Positions 1 through 11,989 of a stretch of DNA of 64,000 nt are shown one piece after another. The first letter of the stretch is position 1, and every line of letters starts with the position of its first letter. The notes under the pieces are model-generated. The model searched no databases and was not told the origin of the DNA. It saw only the letters and a list, made by a program, of their open reading frames with translations. Origin of the DNA: Mycobacterium kyorinense (GTDB lineage Bacteria > Actinomycetota > Actinomycetes > Mycobacteriales > Mycobacteriaceae); NCBI RefSeq assembly GCF_001672775.1, contig NZ_LZKJ01000125.1:55006-119005 (forward strand), written 5' to 3'. Position numbers and translations under genes: made by a program.

Positions 1-580
1 GGAAGACCACGTCCAGCCCCGGAACGTCGTGAATGCCCAGCCAGCCAAGCACTTTGGCCATCGGCGCGGCACTGGCCAGTGCGCTCAGCGCCAGGGTCGC
101 CAGCATTGCGGCGAACGTGGACACCATCGCCACCAGATCCGACAGCTTGGTTCGCACAAATCCGGGTCGCTCGCCGCGCTGCATCCACATCGCGCTGAGC
201 GCTTCGCGGAGATGGGCCATCCAGCTCAAGCCAGCCCACGCCGCGGTCGCCAAGCCGATCAGGCCGACTGAGGCGCGCGAGTCGATCGCGGTATTCATCA
301 GGTCGACGACCTGCTGACCCAAGTTACCGGGCACACTGGCCCGCACCTTGCGGTCGATCTCGGCCAGTAGCGCGGGCCGACGAGACAACACGAACCCGCC
401 AACGGCGAATCCCACCATCAGCAAGGGAAACAGCGCAAAGATCGTGTAGTAGGTGAGACCGGCCGCGAAATAGTTGCCCTTGGCGTCGTTGAAACGCTCG
501 TTGGCTTGCATCACGCGGTCGAGCCACCCGTACCGCGCACGCAGTCGATCCAGAAGTCCTGGTTGGGCCGGTTCGCTCAT
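1..580 (-). CDS. YihY/virulence factor BrkB family membrane protein (C-terminus outside window)
   Basis: An open frame runs from the ATG at 580 to the window edge without a stop, so about 193 N-terminal residues are visible. It begins MSEPAQPGLLDRLRARYGW and has the family hallmark around residues 36-60 (YFAAGLTYYTIFALFPLL, followed by a hydrophobic helix). A second hydrophobic segment lies near residues 112-125 and a third near 155-172. Family members are inner-membrane proteins of unknown transport role; the old link to RNase BN is no longer accepted. A GGAGG Shine-Dalgarno precedes the ATG. It starts 20 nt after the trpS stop on the same strand, so the two are probably cotranscribed, as in the M. 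tuberculosis Rv3336c-Rv3335c order. Confidence 0.85.
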   Translation of the reverse strand, partial: MSEPAQPGLLDRLRARYGWLDRVMQANERFNDAKGNYFAAGLTYYTIFALFPLLMVGFAVGGFVLSRRPALLAEIDRKVRASVPGNLGQQVVDLMNTAIDSRASVGLIGLATAAWAGLSWMAHLREALSAMWMQRGERPGFVRTKLSDLVAMVSTFAAMLATLALSALASAAPMAKVLGWLGIHDVPGLDVVF

Positions 581-600
581 GACCTCCGCATCGCCGCGGA

Positions 601-1635
<1,035 letters not shown>

Positions 1636-1664
1636 TCACGCTGGCCACGGCCGGCACGCCACGG

Positions 1665-3329
1665 TCACTGGTCGAGCTCGTGATCCCAGGTGCTCGGCAT
1701 CATCGGCGCCGTCGACCCGTCGCCGTAGGAGCCGCCGACCACCGTGGTCAGCCCGGTCGGCTGCGCACCGGCCGCCTTGCGTTCGGTCCCGGCGAATCCG
1801 ATAGGCCCCGCGCCCTGATCCGAAGGCACCACCGGCGGCTCTGGCTCCAGGTCCATGTATTCGTACCCGCGGCCCAGTTGCGTGACTTCCGCCCGTCGGT
1901 GCCGCCCACCCGGCGTCTGTTCGGCCATCGCCGCCGCGGCCGCCGCCGGCTGGGCAGCCTCGGCCTGCCGCGACTTCTTCCGGCGGGCGCTGGTGCTGGC
2001 CGCCCGCCGCGCATCGGCGGTCAGTCCACCGAGCATGTAGGCCAACCCGTCCATCGTCAGACCCACCGGGGGTGCTGACGGCGCCGGCGGCGGCGGCGGG
2101 GGTGCCGGCGGCGCAGGGGCACTCGCCGGCGCGGCGGCCGGCGACGGCGCGGGTGCCGGAGCGGGGACGGGCGGCGGGGTCGGCGCCAGCGCGAACGCCA
2201 AGGGCGGGGTGGCCGGGATGACGGGCATGACCGGGATGCCGTGCAGGTGCAGACCCACGCCCACCGCGCCGCCCAGCAGTACCGGGGCGGCTACCAGCGG
2301 AACCAGCGGGAGCGTCATCAGCGGCAGAAACAGCGGCAGCAGCACCAGCGTCGACTCCAGCAGAGTCTTGAGCAGCGCGATGGTGTCGGTGATGATCGTG
2401 CCGATCGCTTCGATGGTGGTGAACAAGATTGTGAAGGCGATCGTCGCGGGGTTACCCGTCGCGAAGGCCGCGGCAAGATCTGCCCCGATGAATCCGAAGG
2501 TTTGCGACAGCAGCGCAACGTAGGTTCCGATGTCCATCGGGTAGCCGAGCGCGAACGCGATGTTGGCCGGGTTGAGGTAGGTAAGCGGGTTACCCAGCAC
2601 TGGCAGCCAGGGATCGAACCCGGCGAACATGTCCTGGAAGAACGGATCGCTCATCAGACCGTCGATGAGCGGTTGGAACACGCGGTTGTAGAAATCGGTA
2701 AACCCGCTGTTGTTCAGCCAATCGAGCACGTCGTCCTGCCGGTCGGGGGGCAACGGTGACGGCTGATCGGAAGTGGCCGCCGAGGCGTCGGCTTTCATGA
2801 TCTGCGGCGCGGGCGTGGTTTGCGGTGATGCCGCCACCGCGGCGGTAGCGACCGTTTGATAGGTGCCCATCACGGTGGCGGCCTGGATCCACATCCGCAC
2901 ATAGTCGGCCTCGTTCAGCGCGATCGGAATCGCGTTGATGCCGAAGAAATTCGTCGCCACCAAGGCTGCGTGGGCGGCGTGGTTGGCGGCCAGCTCGGCC
3001 AGAGTCGGCATGGCCGCCAGCGCACTGATGTAGGCCGTGGCCGCGGTTTCATGCCGGCCGGCTCTGACGGCGCTGTCGGTGGCGGCCTGCATCAGCCACG
3101 CCAGATACGGCGCATGTGCGGCCACGTAGCCCTCGGCCGTCGGGCCGTCCCACGTCCCGGCCTGCACCGCGCCCAACAACGCGGTGAGTTCGTCAGCCGC
3201 CTCGAGGTATTCGGTGCTCAGCGAATTCCACGCTCCCGCGGCCGCCAGCAGTGAGCCGGGGCCGGGGCCGCTGGATAGCAGCGTCGAATGCACTTCCGGC
3301 GGTGCGGCCATCCAGATCGGCGCGGTCAC
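1665..3329 (-). CDS. PPE family protein, PPW subfamily, PPE2-like
   Basis: A 554-residue PPE protein. Residues 1-180 are the PPE helical domain: APPEVHS near residue 9 and the WDG turn in [19 protein letters not shown]. The C-terminus has both PPE-PPW marks, GFAGT and PMMPSTW. Length, the N-terminal MTAPIWMA start and the [13 protein letters not shown] segment match M. tuberculosis PPE2 (Rv0256c), as recalled. A middle hydrophobic region (about 330-380) is followed by a Pro/Ala-rich stretch and a basic run (ARRKKSRQ). PPE2 is reported to be secreted and to act in host cells. The basic run RRRRPKIKQ described there as a nuclear signal is not present at the equivalent place, which here reads [11 protein letters not shown]. 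The GTG start at 3329 has no good Shine-Dalgarno. A cobalamin riboswitch lies upstream. No cob genes and no PE partner are adjacent. Confidence 0.88.
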   Translation of the reverse strand: MTAPIWMAAPPEVHSTLLSSGPGPGSLLAAAGAWNSLSTEYLEAADELTALLGAVQAGTWDGPTAEGYVAAHAPYLAWLMQAATDSAVRAGRHETAATAYISALAAMPTLAELAANHAAHAALVATNFFGINAIPIALNEADYVRMWIQAATVMGTYQTVATAAVAASPQTTPAPQIMKADASAATSDQPSPLPPDRQDDVLDWLNNSGFTDFYNRVFQPLIDGLMSDPFFQDMFAGFDPWLPVLGNPLTYLNPANIAFALGYPMDIGTYVALLSQTFGFIGADLAAAFATGNPATIAFTILFTTIEAIGTIITDTIALLKTLLESTLVLLPLFLPLMTLPLVPLVAAPVLLGGAVGVGLHLHGIPVMPVIPATPPLAFALAPTPPPVPAPAPAPSPAAAPASAPAPPAPPPPPPAPSAPPVGLTMDGLAYMLGGLTADARRAASTSARRKKSRQAEAAQPAAAAAAMAEQTPGGRHRRAEVTQLGRGYEYMDLEPEPPVVPSDQGAGPIGFAGTERKAAGAQPTGLTTVVGGSYGDGSTAPMMPSTWDHELDQ

Positions 3330-3432
3330 CGCCGGTCACCGGGAATCGCAGGGGATTTATCGAAATGGGCAGCCGCGACGGCCGGCCCTGACATGCATGG
3401 CATGGCGATTCGTCAGCTCTCTCGGGGTACAC
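3193..3432 (-). other. Possible upstream ORF overlapping the PPE start
   Basis: A 79-codon GTG-start frame begins 18 nt after the 3' arm of the cobalamin aptamer and runs out of frame across the PPE start, ending 137 nt inside the PPE gene. It resembles no known protein. The PPE GTG lacks a clear ribosome binding site, so ribosomes terminating or reinitiating from this frame could matter for PPE translation. Chance open frames are common in high-G+C DNA, so this rests on position only. Confidence 0.25.
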
Positions 3433-3450
3433 CGCCCCGGGTAGCAGGAT

Positions 3451-3589
3451 GCGACGACGCGAGTGTCCTGGCTCTCGGATCGTTGCTCGCCTCGCCTTCC
3501 AGCTCGCAGCCGTGGCGGATGAGGGTCGCTCCCCGATGACAGTGGCGGGACCGCGCCGGACTCACACCGGCTTCCTGCAACGTCGTCGC
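3451..3589 (-). ncRNA. Cobalamin riboswitch
   Basis: Read on the minus strand, the segment carries the conserved adenosylcobalamin aptamer core: GCCGGTGTGAGTCCGGC, then GCGGTCCCGCCACTGT, and near the 3' end the B12-box-like GAGAGCCAGGACACTC. The outer stem P1 forms between GCGACGAC at the 5' end (plus-strand 3582-3589) and GTCGTCGC at the 3' end (3451-3458). Aptamers of this class (Rfam RF00174) switch off downstream genes when B12 is abundant. The regulated gene is the PPE2-like protein, whose GTG lies 121 nt downstream. M. tuberculosis PPE2 is known to carry a B12 riboswitch too. Whether control is transcriptional or translational cannot be decided by eye; no U-tract terminator is obvious. 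Confidence 0.92.
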
Positions 3590-3709
3590 CTTACCGGCGG
3601 AATTATGGCACGCCAATCCCGCCATTCGCGAATCAGTCGCAAGACGCCGGTATTGCGCAATTCCATCAGCCCAATTGCAGTACCGGCGGTATCGCCATAG
3701 TGTCGGCGT

Positions 3710-4540
3710 ATGCGCGCGCCGATTCATGTGGGTACCGGAGAACCAGTCCTGCTGCTGCATCCGTTTCTGATCTCGCAGCTGGTGTGGGAGACCGTCGCTC
3801 AGCAATTGGCCGACACCGGCCGTTATGAAGTGTTCGCCCCCACGATGGCCGGTCACAACGGCGGGCCGTATTCAGGTACGTGGTTTCTGAGCTCGGAGGT
3901 CCTGGCCGATCACGTGGAGCGGCAACTCGACGAGCTGGGCTGGAACACCGCCCACATCGTCGGCAACTCGCTGGGCGGCTGGGTGGCGTTCGAACTGGAA
4001 AGCCGCGGCCGGGCGCGCACGGTCACCGGCATCGCCCCAGCGGGCGGATGGACGCGGTGGAGCCCAAGCAAATTCGAGGTGATCGCCAAGTTCGTGATGG
4101 GCATGCCGGTGTGGGCCCTGGCCCGCTTGCTCGGCCCGCGCGCGTTGCAGCTGCCGTTCAGCCGCCGGCTGGCCACCCTGCCGATCAGCGGATCGCCGGA
4201 GGGCGTCAGCGAAAGCGAGCTGCGCGCGATCATCGACGACGTCGCCCACTGCCCCGCCTACTTCCAGCTGCTGATCAAAGCGCTGCTGATGCCCGGCTTG
4301 GCGGACTTGGCCAACACCGCGGTGCCCGCCCATCTGGTGATCTGCGAAAAGGACCGGGTCTTTCCGGGACCGAGATCCCACCGCTACTTCAGGGGCCAAC
4401 TTCCCAAGGGCACGCAGGTGACTGAGCTCGACGGGGTCGGTCACATCCCGATGTTCGAGGCGCCGGGGCGTATCACCGAAGTCATCACCGACTTCCTCGA
4501 CCAGTCCAGCCCGCCGATCCGCGAGATCAGGTCGAGCTAG
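3710..4540 (+). CDS. Alpha/beta hydrolase
   Basis: A 276-residue alpha/beta-hydrolase fold protein with no signal peptide, so probably cytoplasmic. The oxyanion-hole strand is VLLLHPF (about residues 13-19). The nucleophile elbow GNSLGG lies near residue 86 with Ser as nucleophile. The acid is probably in VICEKDRVFP and the catalytic His is in GHIPMFE near the C-terminus. A helical lid (KFEVIAKFVMGMPVWALARLL) follows strand 6. Substrate is unknown; the fold covers esterases, lactonases and haloalkane dehalogenases. The ATG at 3710 follows an AT-rich stretch just beyond the 5' end of the divergent cobalamin riboswitch transcript. It converges on icd1 with only 10 nt between the stops. Confidence 0.85.
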   Translation: MRAPIHVGTGEPVLLLHPFLISQLVWETVAQQLADTGRYEVFAPTMAGHNGGPYSGTWFLSSEVLADHVERQLDELGWNTAHIVGNSLGGWVAFELESRGRARTVTGIAPAGGWTRWSPSKFEVIAKFVMGMPVWALARLLGPRALQLPFSRRLATLPISGSPEGVSESELRAIIDDVAHCPAYFQLLIKALLMPGLADLANTAVPAHLVICEKDRVFPGPRSHRYFRGQLPKGTQVTELDGVGHIPMFEAPGRITEVITDFLDQSSPPIREIRSS

Positions 4541-4550
4541 CCTCGGGCGA

Positions 4551-5777
4551 TTAGCTCAGCGCCTTGTCCAGGTTCTCGGCGATCGTGTTGAGGAACTCCT
4601 CGCTGGTCTGCCAGTCCTGATCCTCGCCAATGAGCAGAGCGAGGTCCTTGGTCATCTGTCCACCCTCGACGGTGGTGACGACGACTTCTTCCAGCTTCTG
4701 GGCAAACTCACTGACGTCCGGGGTGTCGTCCAGTTTGCCGCGGTGCTGCAGCCCCCGGGTCCACGCGAAAATCGAAGCGATCGGGTTGGTGGAGGTGGGC
4801 TTGCCCTCCTGGTACTGGCGGAAATGCCGCGTGACGGTGCCGTGCGCGGCTTCGGCCTCGACGGTCTTGCCGTCGGCGGTCATCAGCACCGACGTCATCA
4901 ACCCAAGTGAGCCGTAGCCCTGCGCGACCGCGTCGGATTGCACGTCGCCGTCGTAGTTCTTGCAGGCCCACACATAGCCGCCCTCCCACTTCAGGCAGGC
5001 CGCCACCATGTCGTCGATCAACCGGTGCTCGTAGGTCAGTCCGGCTTCTTCGAACTTGTCCTTGAATTCCTCGTCGTAGATGCGCTGGAACTCGTCTTTG
5101 AACATGCCGTCATAAGACTTGAGGATGGTGTTCTTGGTCGACAGGTACACCGGGTAATTCTCTTGCAGGCCATAGGCAAACGAGGTGCGGGCGAAGTCCT
5201 GGATCGATTCCTTGAAGTTGAACATCCCCATCACGACACCGCCGTCGTCGGGGATGCTCACCATTTCGTGCACGATCGGCTCGCTGTCGTCGTTGGGCGT
5301 GAACGTCAACGTGACGGTGCCGGGCCGGTCCACTTTGAAGTTCGTCGCACGATATTGGTCGCCAAAAGCGTGCCGGCCGATGATAATCGGCTTCTTCCAT
5401 CCCGGAACCAGCCTCGGGATGTTCGAAATCATGATCGGCTCGCGAAATATCGTGCCGCCCAGAATGTTCCGGATCGTTCCGTTCGGCGACGAATACATGG
5501 ACTTGAGGTCGAACTCCTTGACCCGGGCCTCGTCCGGAGTAATGGTGGCGCACTTGACGCCGACCCCGTGCTTCTTGATCGCATACGCGGAGTCGATCGT
5601 CACCTGGTCGTCGGTGGCGTCGCGGTGCTCGATGCCCAGGTCGTAGTAGTCCAGGTCGATGTCGAGATGCGGAAAGATCAGCAAGTCTTTGATCCACTGC
5701 CAGATGACGCGTGTCATCTCGTCGCCGTCGAGCTCTACTACCGTGCCTTTGACTTTGATCTTTCCGCCGTCAGACAT
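4551..5777 (-). CDS. icd1: NADP-dependent isocitrate dehydrogenase, homodimeric type
   Basis: Converts isocitrate to 2-oxoglutarate and CO2 with reduction of NADP in the TCA cycle. The protein has 408 residues, close to the 409 of M. tuberculosis Icd1, and is of the eukaryote-like dimeric type. Landmarks are [12 protein letters not shown] near the N-terminus, the substrate-binding [19 protein letters not shown], the metal-binding aspartates around [15 protein letters not shown] and DGDVQSD, and the NADP-specificity segment AAHGTVTRH. The ATG at 5777 is preceded by AGGAGGATCGGACTCAG on the sense strand, a good ribosome binding site. The icd2 gene ends 131 nt upstream on the same strand, so both isozymes may share a transcript. 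Confidence 0.97.
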   Translation of the reverse strand: MSDGGKIKVKGTVVELDGDEMTRVIWQWIKDLLIFPHLDIDLDYYDLGIEHRDATDDQVTIDSAYAIKKHGVGVKCATITPDEARVKEFDLKSMYSSPNGTIRNILGGTIFREPIMISNIPRLVPGWKKPIIIGRHAFGDQYRATNFKVDRPGTVTLTFTPNDDSEPIVHEMVSIPDDGGVVMGMFNFKESIQDFARTSFAYGLQENYPVYLSTKNTILKSYDGMFKDEFQRIYDEEFKDKFEEAGLTYEHRLIDDMVAACLKWEGGYVWACKNYDGDVQSDAVAQGYGSLGLMTSVLMTADGKTVEAEAAHGTVTRHFRQYQEGKPTSTNPIASIFAWTRGLQHRGKLDDTPDVSEFAQKLEEVVVTTVEGGQMTKDLALLIGEDQDWQTSEEFLNTIAENLDKALS

Positions 5778-5908
5778 CTGAGTCCGATCCTCCTACCCGA
5801 CGATTAACGCCGCCTTTGTGGGCAACCCGGTGAGCCTGCGGGTGAGAGCACTCTCGACCCAACACTACAAGGGGTGCCCCGGACCGGACGGTTCTGAACA
5901 ATCCGGAC

Positions 5909-8152
<2,244 letters not shown>

Positions 8153-8391
8153 GGTCTGTCTCCCGGCGTCTCAAGTCAGATTGTCAGCGGCTCGCGGTGT
8201 CACGGTGGCTGCCAGTATCCCGTACCCGGTAATCGGCGGCGGTAAAGGGGTCGGGCGTTATCAAGGGCGTTTACCGTGCTTCCGTTCCGGTGGATAGCCG
8301 TGCACCGAAGCTCCTCGGGCGCGCTGGCCGGGCGGGCAGCGTCGGCGAGTCAGGTGGCGGCGTATCGCCGGCGTGCGATAAGCTTCAGGTC

Positions 8392-8512
8392 GGTCATGAG
8401 TGCCAGCGTTCAAGCCCCGGCTTGCTGGCCGGCAACCCTCCAACCGCGGTGGGGTGCCCCGGGTGATGACCAGGTTGAGTAGCCACAACCGGCTACGCGG
8501 CAAGCGCGGGTC
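8392..8512 (+). ncRNA. SAM-IV riboswitch
   Basis: The segment from GGTCATGAGTGCCAGCGTTC to CAAGCGCGGGTC matches the mycobacterial SAM-IV aptamer (Rfam RF00634) closely. Landmarks are the SAM-I-like core (GGCCGGCAACCCTCC, GCGGTGGGGTGCC), the P1 closing arms GGTCAT/ATGACC, and the 3' extension in which GTAGCC pairs with GGCTAC (AGTAGCCACAACCGGCTACGC). SAM-IV aptamers repress methionine genes when SAM is plentiful, which fits metC and metA downstream. The aptamer ends 175 nt before the metC start. The stretch GGGTCCGCCGTGACGGGCCCCCC directly after it can pair with itself and may form the expression platform. No U-tract is seen, so translational or Rho-linked control is more likely than intrinsic termination. 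Confidence 0.93.
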
Positions 8513-8549
8513 CGCCGTGACGGGCCCCCCGAGTAGACAGGGAAACCTG

Positions 8550-8594
8550 ATGCACGCCTATTTGGGCTGGCCCATCGTGTCTCACCGTTGCTGA
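8550..8594 (+). other. Candidate 14-codon leader peptide ending in Cys
   Basis: Between the SAM-IV aptamer and metC is the short frame ATG...TGA encoding MHAYLGWPIVSHRC. AGGGA lies seven bases before the ATG, a proper ribosome binding distance. Mycobacteria are known to use small Cys-containing leader ORFs as sensors of cysteine charging upstream of sulfur genes. This one has only one Cys, but it is the last codon before the stop. A role as a second sulfur signal on top of SAM sensing is inference. Confidence 0.45.
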
Positions 8595-8687
8595 CCGAAT
8601 GGCTGCCGGTTGACGTCTTCTCCGGAGGGCGTCCCAGGCGCCTACGAGCAACCACCCCCCAGCAAGCCATTGACAGAAAGCATGCAG

Positions 8688-10043
8688 ATGAGCGCTGACG
8701 AGAACGCCGACAACGATCCCACCGCGCATTGGTCGTTCGAAACCAAGCAAATCCACGTCGGGCAGCGGCCAGACCCGACCACCCATGCACGCGCCCTGCC
8801 GATCTACCAGACCACCTCCTTCACCTTCGACGACACCGCACACGCGGCGGCACTGTTCGGGCTGGAGGTCCCGGGAAACATCTACACCCGGATCATGAAC
8901 CCGACTGCCGACGTCGTCGAGCAGCGCATCGCCGCGCTCGAGGGCGGGGTGGCCGCCCTGTTCCTGGCCTCCGGCCAAGCCGCGTCGACGTTCGCACTGC
9001 TGAACCTGGCCGGCGCCGGTGACCACATCGTCTCCAGCCCGCGGCTCTACGGCGGCACCTACAACCTGTTCCACTATTCGCTGGCCAAGGTCGGCGTCGA
9101 GGTCACCTTCATCGACGACCCCGACAACCTGGAGTCCTGGCGCTCGGCGATACGGCCCAACACCAAAGCGTTCTTCGCCGAGACGATCTCCAACCCGCAA
9201 ATCGACGTGCTGGACACTCCCGGCGTAGCCGGCATCGCCCACCAGAACGGGCTGCCGCTGATCGTCGACAACACGATCGCCACCCCCTACCTGATCCAGC
9301 CGTTCGCCCAGGGCGCCGACGTCGTGGTGCATTCGGCCACCAAATACTTGGGCGGGCACGGCGCCGCGATCGCCGGGGTCATTGTCGACGGCGGCACCTT
9401 TGACTGGACCAGCGGCCGCTTCCCCGAATTCACCACCCCCGACCCCAGCTACCACGGCGTGGTTTACGCCGAGTTGGGCCCACCGGCGTTCGCGCTCAAG
9501 GCCCGGGTGCAGCTGCTGCGCGACTACGGTTCTGCGGCCTCGCCGTTCAACGCGTTCCTGGTCGCGCAGGGGCTGGAGACCTTGAGTTTGCGGATGGAGC
9601 GTCACGTCGCCAACGCCCAGCGGGTCGCCGAGTTTTTGGCCGGACACGACGACGTGGTGTCGGTCAACTATGCGGGGCTGCCGAGCTCGCCGTGGTACGA
9701 ACGGGGAAAGAAGCTGGCGCCCAAGGGAACCGGCGCAGTGCTGGCCTTCGAGTTGGCCGGCGGCGCGGAGGCCGGGAAGGCGTTCGTCAATGCGCTGCAG
9801 CTGCACAGCCACGTCGCCAACATCGGGGATGTGCGGTCGCTGGTGATCCATCCGGCATCGACGACCCACTCCCAACTCAGTCCCGACGAACAGCTCTCGA
9901 CCGGTGTCAGCCCAGGACTGGTGCGGTTAGCCGTCGGGGTCGAGGGCATCGACGACATCCTGGCCGACCTCGAGCTCGGCTTTGCCGCGGCTCGCAAATT
10001 CGGAGCCGCCGCCGGCGACCCGCATGCCGTGGCGGCAATCTGA
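8688..10043 (+). CDS. metC: O-acetylhomoserine sulfhydrylase (PLP-dependent)
   Basis: Makes homocysteine (or methionine with methanethiol) from O-acetylhomoserine and sulfide. It is called metC in M. tuberculosis (Rv3340); metY would describe the function better. It belongs to the Cys/Met-metabolism PLP family: the PLP lysine is in [13 protein letters not shown], phosphate-binding residues are in ASGQAAS, and the YTRIMNPT loop is present. The start chosen is ATG 8688, giving [15 protein letters not shown] and 451 residues, in line with MSAD in M. tuberculosis. An AGAAAG seven bases upstream supports it over the ATG at 8682. The frame stays open back to 8610. Its TGA is embedded in the Shine-Dalgarno of metA. 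Controlled by the SAM-IV riboswitch upstream. Confidence 0.95.
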   Translation: MSADENADNDPTAHWSFETKQIHVGQRPDPTTHARALPIYQTTSFTFDDTAHAAALFGLEVPGNIYTRIMNPTADVVEQRIAALEGGVAALFLASGQAASTFALLNLAGAGDHIVSSPRLYGGTYNLFHYSLAKVGVEVTFIDDPDNLESWRSAIRPNTKAFFAETISNPQIDVLDTPGVAGIAHQNGLPLIVDNTIATPYLIQPFAQGADVVVHSATKYLGGHGAAIAGVIVDGGTFDWTSGRFPEFTTPDPSYHGVVYAELGPPAFALKARVQLLRDYGSAASPFNAFLVAQGLETLSLRMERHVANAQRVAEFLAGHDDVVSVNYAGLPSSPWYERGKKLAPKGTGAVLAFELAGGAEAGKAFVNALQLHSHVANIGDVRSLVIHPASTTHSQLSPDEQLSTGVSPGLVRLAVGVEGIDDILADLELGFAAARKFGAAAGDPHAVAAI

Positions 10044-10053
10044 GGAGGCTTGG

Positions 10054-11193
10054 GTGACAATCTCCGACGTGCCAACTCAAGCGCTTCCCGCTGAAGGGGA
10101 ACTCGGCGTCGTCGACGTCGGTTCGCTGACACTGGAAAGCGGCGTGGTGCTCGACGGCGTCCAGATCGCTGTGCAGCGCTGGGGCGAGTTGTCGCCGGAA
10201 CGCGACAACGTCGTCGTGGTGTTGCACGCGCTCACCGGTGATTCGCACATCACCGGCCCTGCCGGGCCCGGGCAGCCCACGCCGGGCTGGTGGGACGGCA
10301 TCGCCGGGCCGGGTGCGCCGATCGACACCGACCGTTGGTGCGCACTGTCCACCAACGTGCTGGGCGGCTGCCGTGGCTCGACCGGGCCAAGCTCGCCGGC
10401 ACCCGACGGAAAGCCCTGGGGCTCACGGTTTCCGTTGATCACGATTCGCGATCAGGTGGAGGCAGACATCGCGGCGCTGGCCGCACTGGGCATCACCAAA
10501 GTTGCCGCCGTGGTCGGCGGATCGATGGGCGGTGCGCGCGCGCTGGAATGGATTATCGGCCACCCCGACGAGGTTGCGTCCGCGTTGCTATTGGCGGTGG
10601 GTGCGCGTAGCACTGCCGACGAGATCGGCACCCAGGTCAGCCAGCTCGCAGCGATCGAGGCCGACCCGAACTGGCAGGGCGGTGACTATTACGGCACCGG
10701 CCGCTCACCCGACGTCGGACTGGCGATCGCCCGCCAATTTGCGCACCTGGCTTTCCGGGGCGAGGTCGAGTTGGACACCCGCTTCGCCAATGATCCTCAG
10801 AGCGGCGAAGATCCGGCGACGGGCGGTCGGTACTCCGTGCAGGGTTATCTGGAGTATCAGAGCAGCAAGCTGGTCGCCCGGTTCGACGCCGGAAGCTATG
10901 TGGCCTTGACCCACGCGATGGTTGGCCACGACGTCGGTCGCGGCCGCGGGGGAGTCGCCGAGGCACTGCGCAACTGTCCGGTGCCGGTGGTGATCGGGGG
11001 CATTACCTCCGACCGGCTCTTCCCGCTGCGGCTCCAGGAGGAATTGGCCGCCCTGATGCCGGGATGCACCGGGCTACAGGTCATCGACTCGATCTATGGG
11101 CACGACGGCTTTTTGGTGGAATCCGAAGCGGTCGGCGAATTGGTGCGTCAGACGCTGGATTTAGCCGCCAATGAAGGTGTGCGCCGGCGGTGA
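10054..11193 (+). CDS. metA: Homoserine O-acetyltransferase
   Basis: Acetylates homoserine from acetyl-CoA to give the substrate of the preceding enzyme. It is named metA in M. tuberculosis (Rv3341) and MetX elsewhere. It is an alpha/beta-hydrolase-fold acetyltransferase: nucleophile Ser in [12 protein letters not shown], acid in [10 protein letters not shown], His in GHDGFLVE. The oxyanion region HALTGDSH and the WWDG signature are present. The GTG at 10054 is preceded five bases away by AGGAGG, giving 379 residues, the same length as recalled for M. tuberculosis. A frame extension to 9982 overlaps metC and has no ribosome binding site. It lies ten bases after metC, so it is cotranscribed and under SAM-IV control. 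Confidence 0.96.
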   Translation: MTISDVPTQALPAEGELGVVDVGSLTLESGVVLDGVQIAVQRWGELSPERDNVVVVLHALTGDSHITGPAGPGQPTPGWWDGIAGPGAPIDTDRWCALSTNVLGGCRGSTGPSSPAPDGKPWGSRFPLITIRDQVEADIAALAALGITKVAAVVGGSMGGARALEWIIGHPDEVASALLLAVGARSTADEIGTQVSQLAAIEADPNWQGGDYYGTGRSPDVGLAIARQFAHLAFRGEVELDTRFANDPQSGEDPATGGRYSVQGYLEYQSSKLVARFDAGSYVALTHAMVGHDVGRGRGGVAEALRNCPVPVVIGGITSDRLFPLRLQEELAALMPGCTGLQVIDSIYGHDGFLVESEAVGELVRQTLDLAANEGVRRR

Positions 11194-11921
11194 CCCGCTC
11201 CCGGCAAGCCCGCTCGCTGTCGTTCGGCGCCGAAGCGGCCGCCTACGAGCGGGGCCGTCCGTCCTACCCGCCGGAGGCCATCGACTGGCTGCTGCCGGCC
11301 GAGGCCCGTGACGTGCTCGACCTCGGCGCGGGGACCGGCAAGCTGACCACTCGGCTGGTGGAACGCGGCCTGGCCGTGGTGGCGGTGGACCCGATCGCTG
11401 AGATGTTGGAGGTGCTGCGCAGCTCGTTGCCGGATACCCCCGCGCTGCTGGGGACTGCCGAAGAGATTCCGCTGGCGGACAACAGTGTTGACGCGGTGCT
11501 GGTCGCCCAGGCGTGGCATTGGTTCGACCCGGCACGCGCTATTCCGGAAGTCGCCCGGGTGCTGCGGCCCGGTGGGCGGCTGGCCCTGGTATGGAACACC
11601 CGCGACGAGCGGCTCGGCTGGGTGCGCGAGCTGGGTCGCATCATCGGACGCGACGGTGACCCGGTGCGTGACAAAGTGACGTTGTCCGAGCCCTTCACCG
11701 ATGTGCAACGCCACCAGGTCGAGTGGACGAGTTACCTGACGCCGCAAGCGCTTATCGACCTGGTGGCTTCCCGCAGCTACTGCATCACCTCACCGACCGA
11801 AGTGCGTAGCAAGACACTCGATGAGGTACGCCAGTTGCTGGCCACCCATCCCGCGCTGGCAAGCGCAGGCGGTCTCGCGCTGCCGTACGTGACGGTCTGC
11901 GTACGCGCCACCCTGTCTTAA
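11190..11921 (+). CDS. SAM-dependent methyltransferase, class I
   Basis: A 243-residue Rossmann-fold methyltransferase (UbiE/type 11). Motif I is [12 protein letters not shown] near residue 43, the acidic end of strand 2 is AVDPIAEM, and motif IV/post-I is [24 protein letters not shown]. The AQAWHWFD pattern is typical of the Rv3342 group, which sits in the same place in M. tuberculosis. The substrate is unknown. Its GTG overlaps the metA TGA in GTGA, so translation is probably coupled. Membership in a SAM-regulated unit fits an enzyme that spends SAM. A strong inverted repeat follows the stop. Confidence 0.9.
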   Translation: MTRSRQARSLSFGAEAAAYERGRPSYPPEAIDWLLPAEARDVLDLGAGTGKLTTRLVERGLAVVAVDPIAEMLEVLRSSLPDTPALLGTAEEIPLADNSVDAVLVAQAWHWFDPARAIPEVARVLRPGGRLALVWNTRDERLGWVRELGRIIGRDGDPVRDKVTLSEPFTDVQRHQVEWTSYLTPQALIDLVASRSYCITSPTEVRSKTLDEVRQLLATHPALASAGGLALPYVTVCVRATLS

Positions 11922-11929
11922 CTTGCGCC

Positions 11930-11983
11930 GAACGTCGAGTTGTTGGGCGAATTGGCGGTTTGGAGCCCAACAAGTCGACGTTC
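11930..11983. terminator. Large inverted repeat between convergent genes
   Basis: Two 18-nt arms (GAACGTCGAGTTGTTGGG and CCCAACAAGTCGACGTTC) pair with a single mismatch around an 18-nt loop. They sit between the convergent methyltransferase and FAD oxidase stops, only seven bases before the latter. There is no T-tract on either strand. It probably serves as a two-way transcription end or an RNA 3'-end stabiliser. Confidence 0.6.
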
Positions 11984-11989
11984 GACGGT

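Noticed and set aside
3413..3856. 147-codon minus-strand frame across the cobalamin riboswitch and the start of the alpha/beta hydrolase
   Set aside because: It overlaps the aptamer and is antisense to a well-supported gene; no protein family resemblance.
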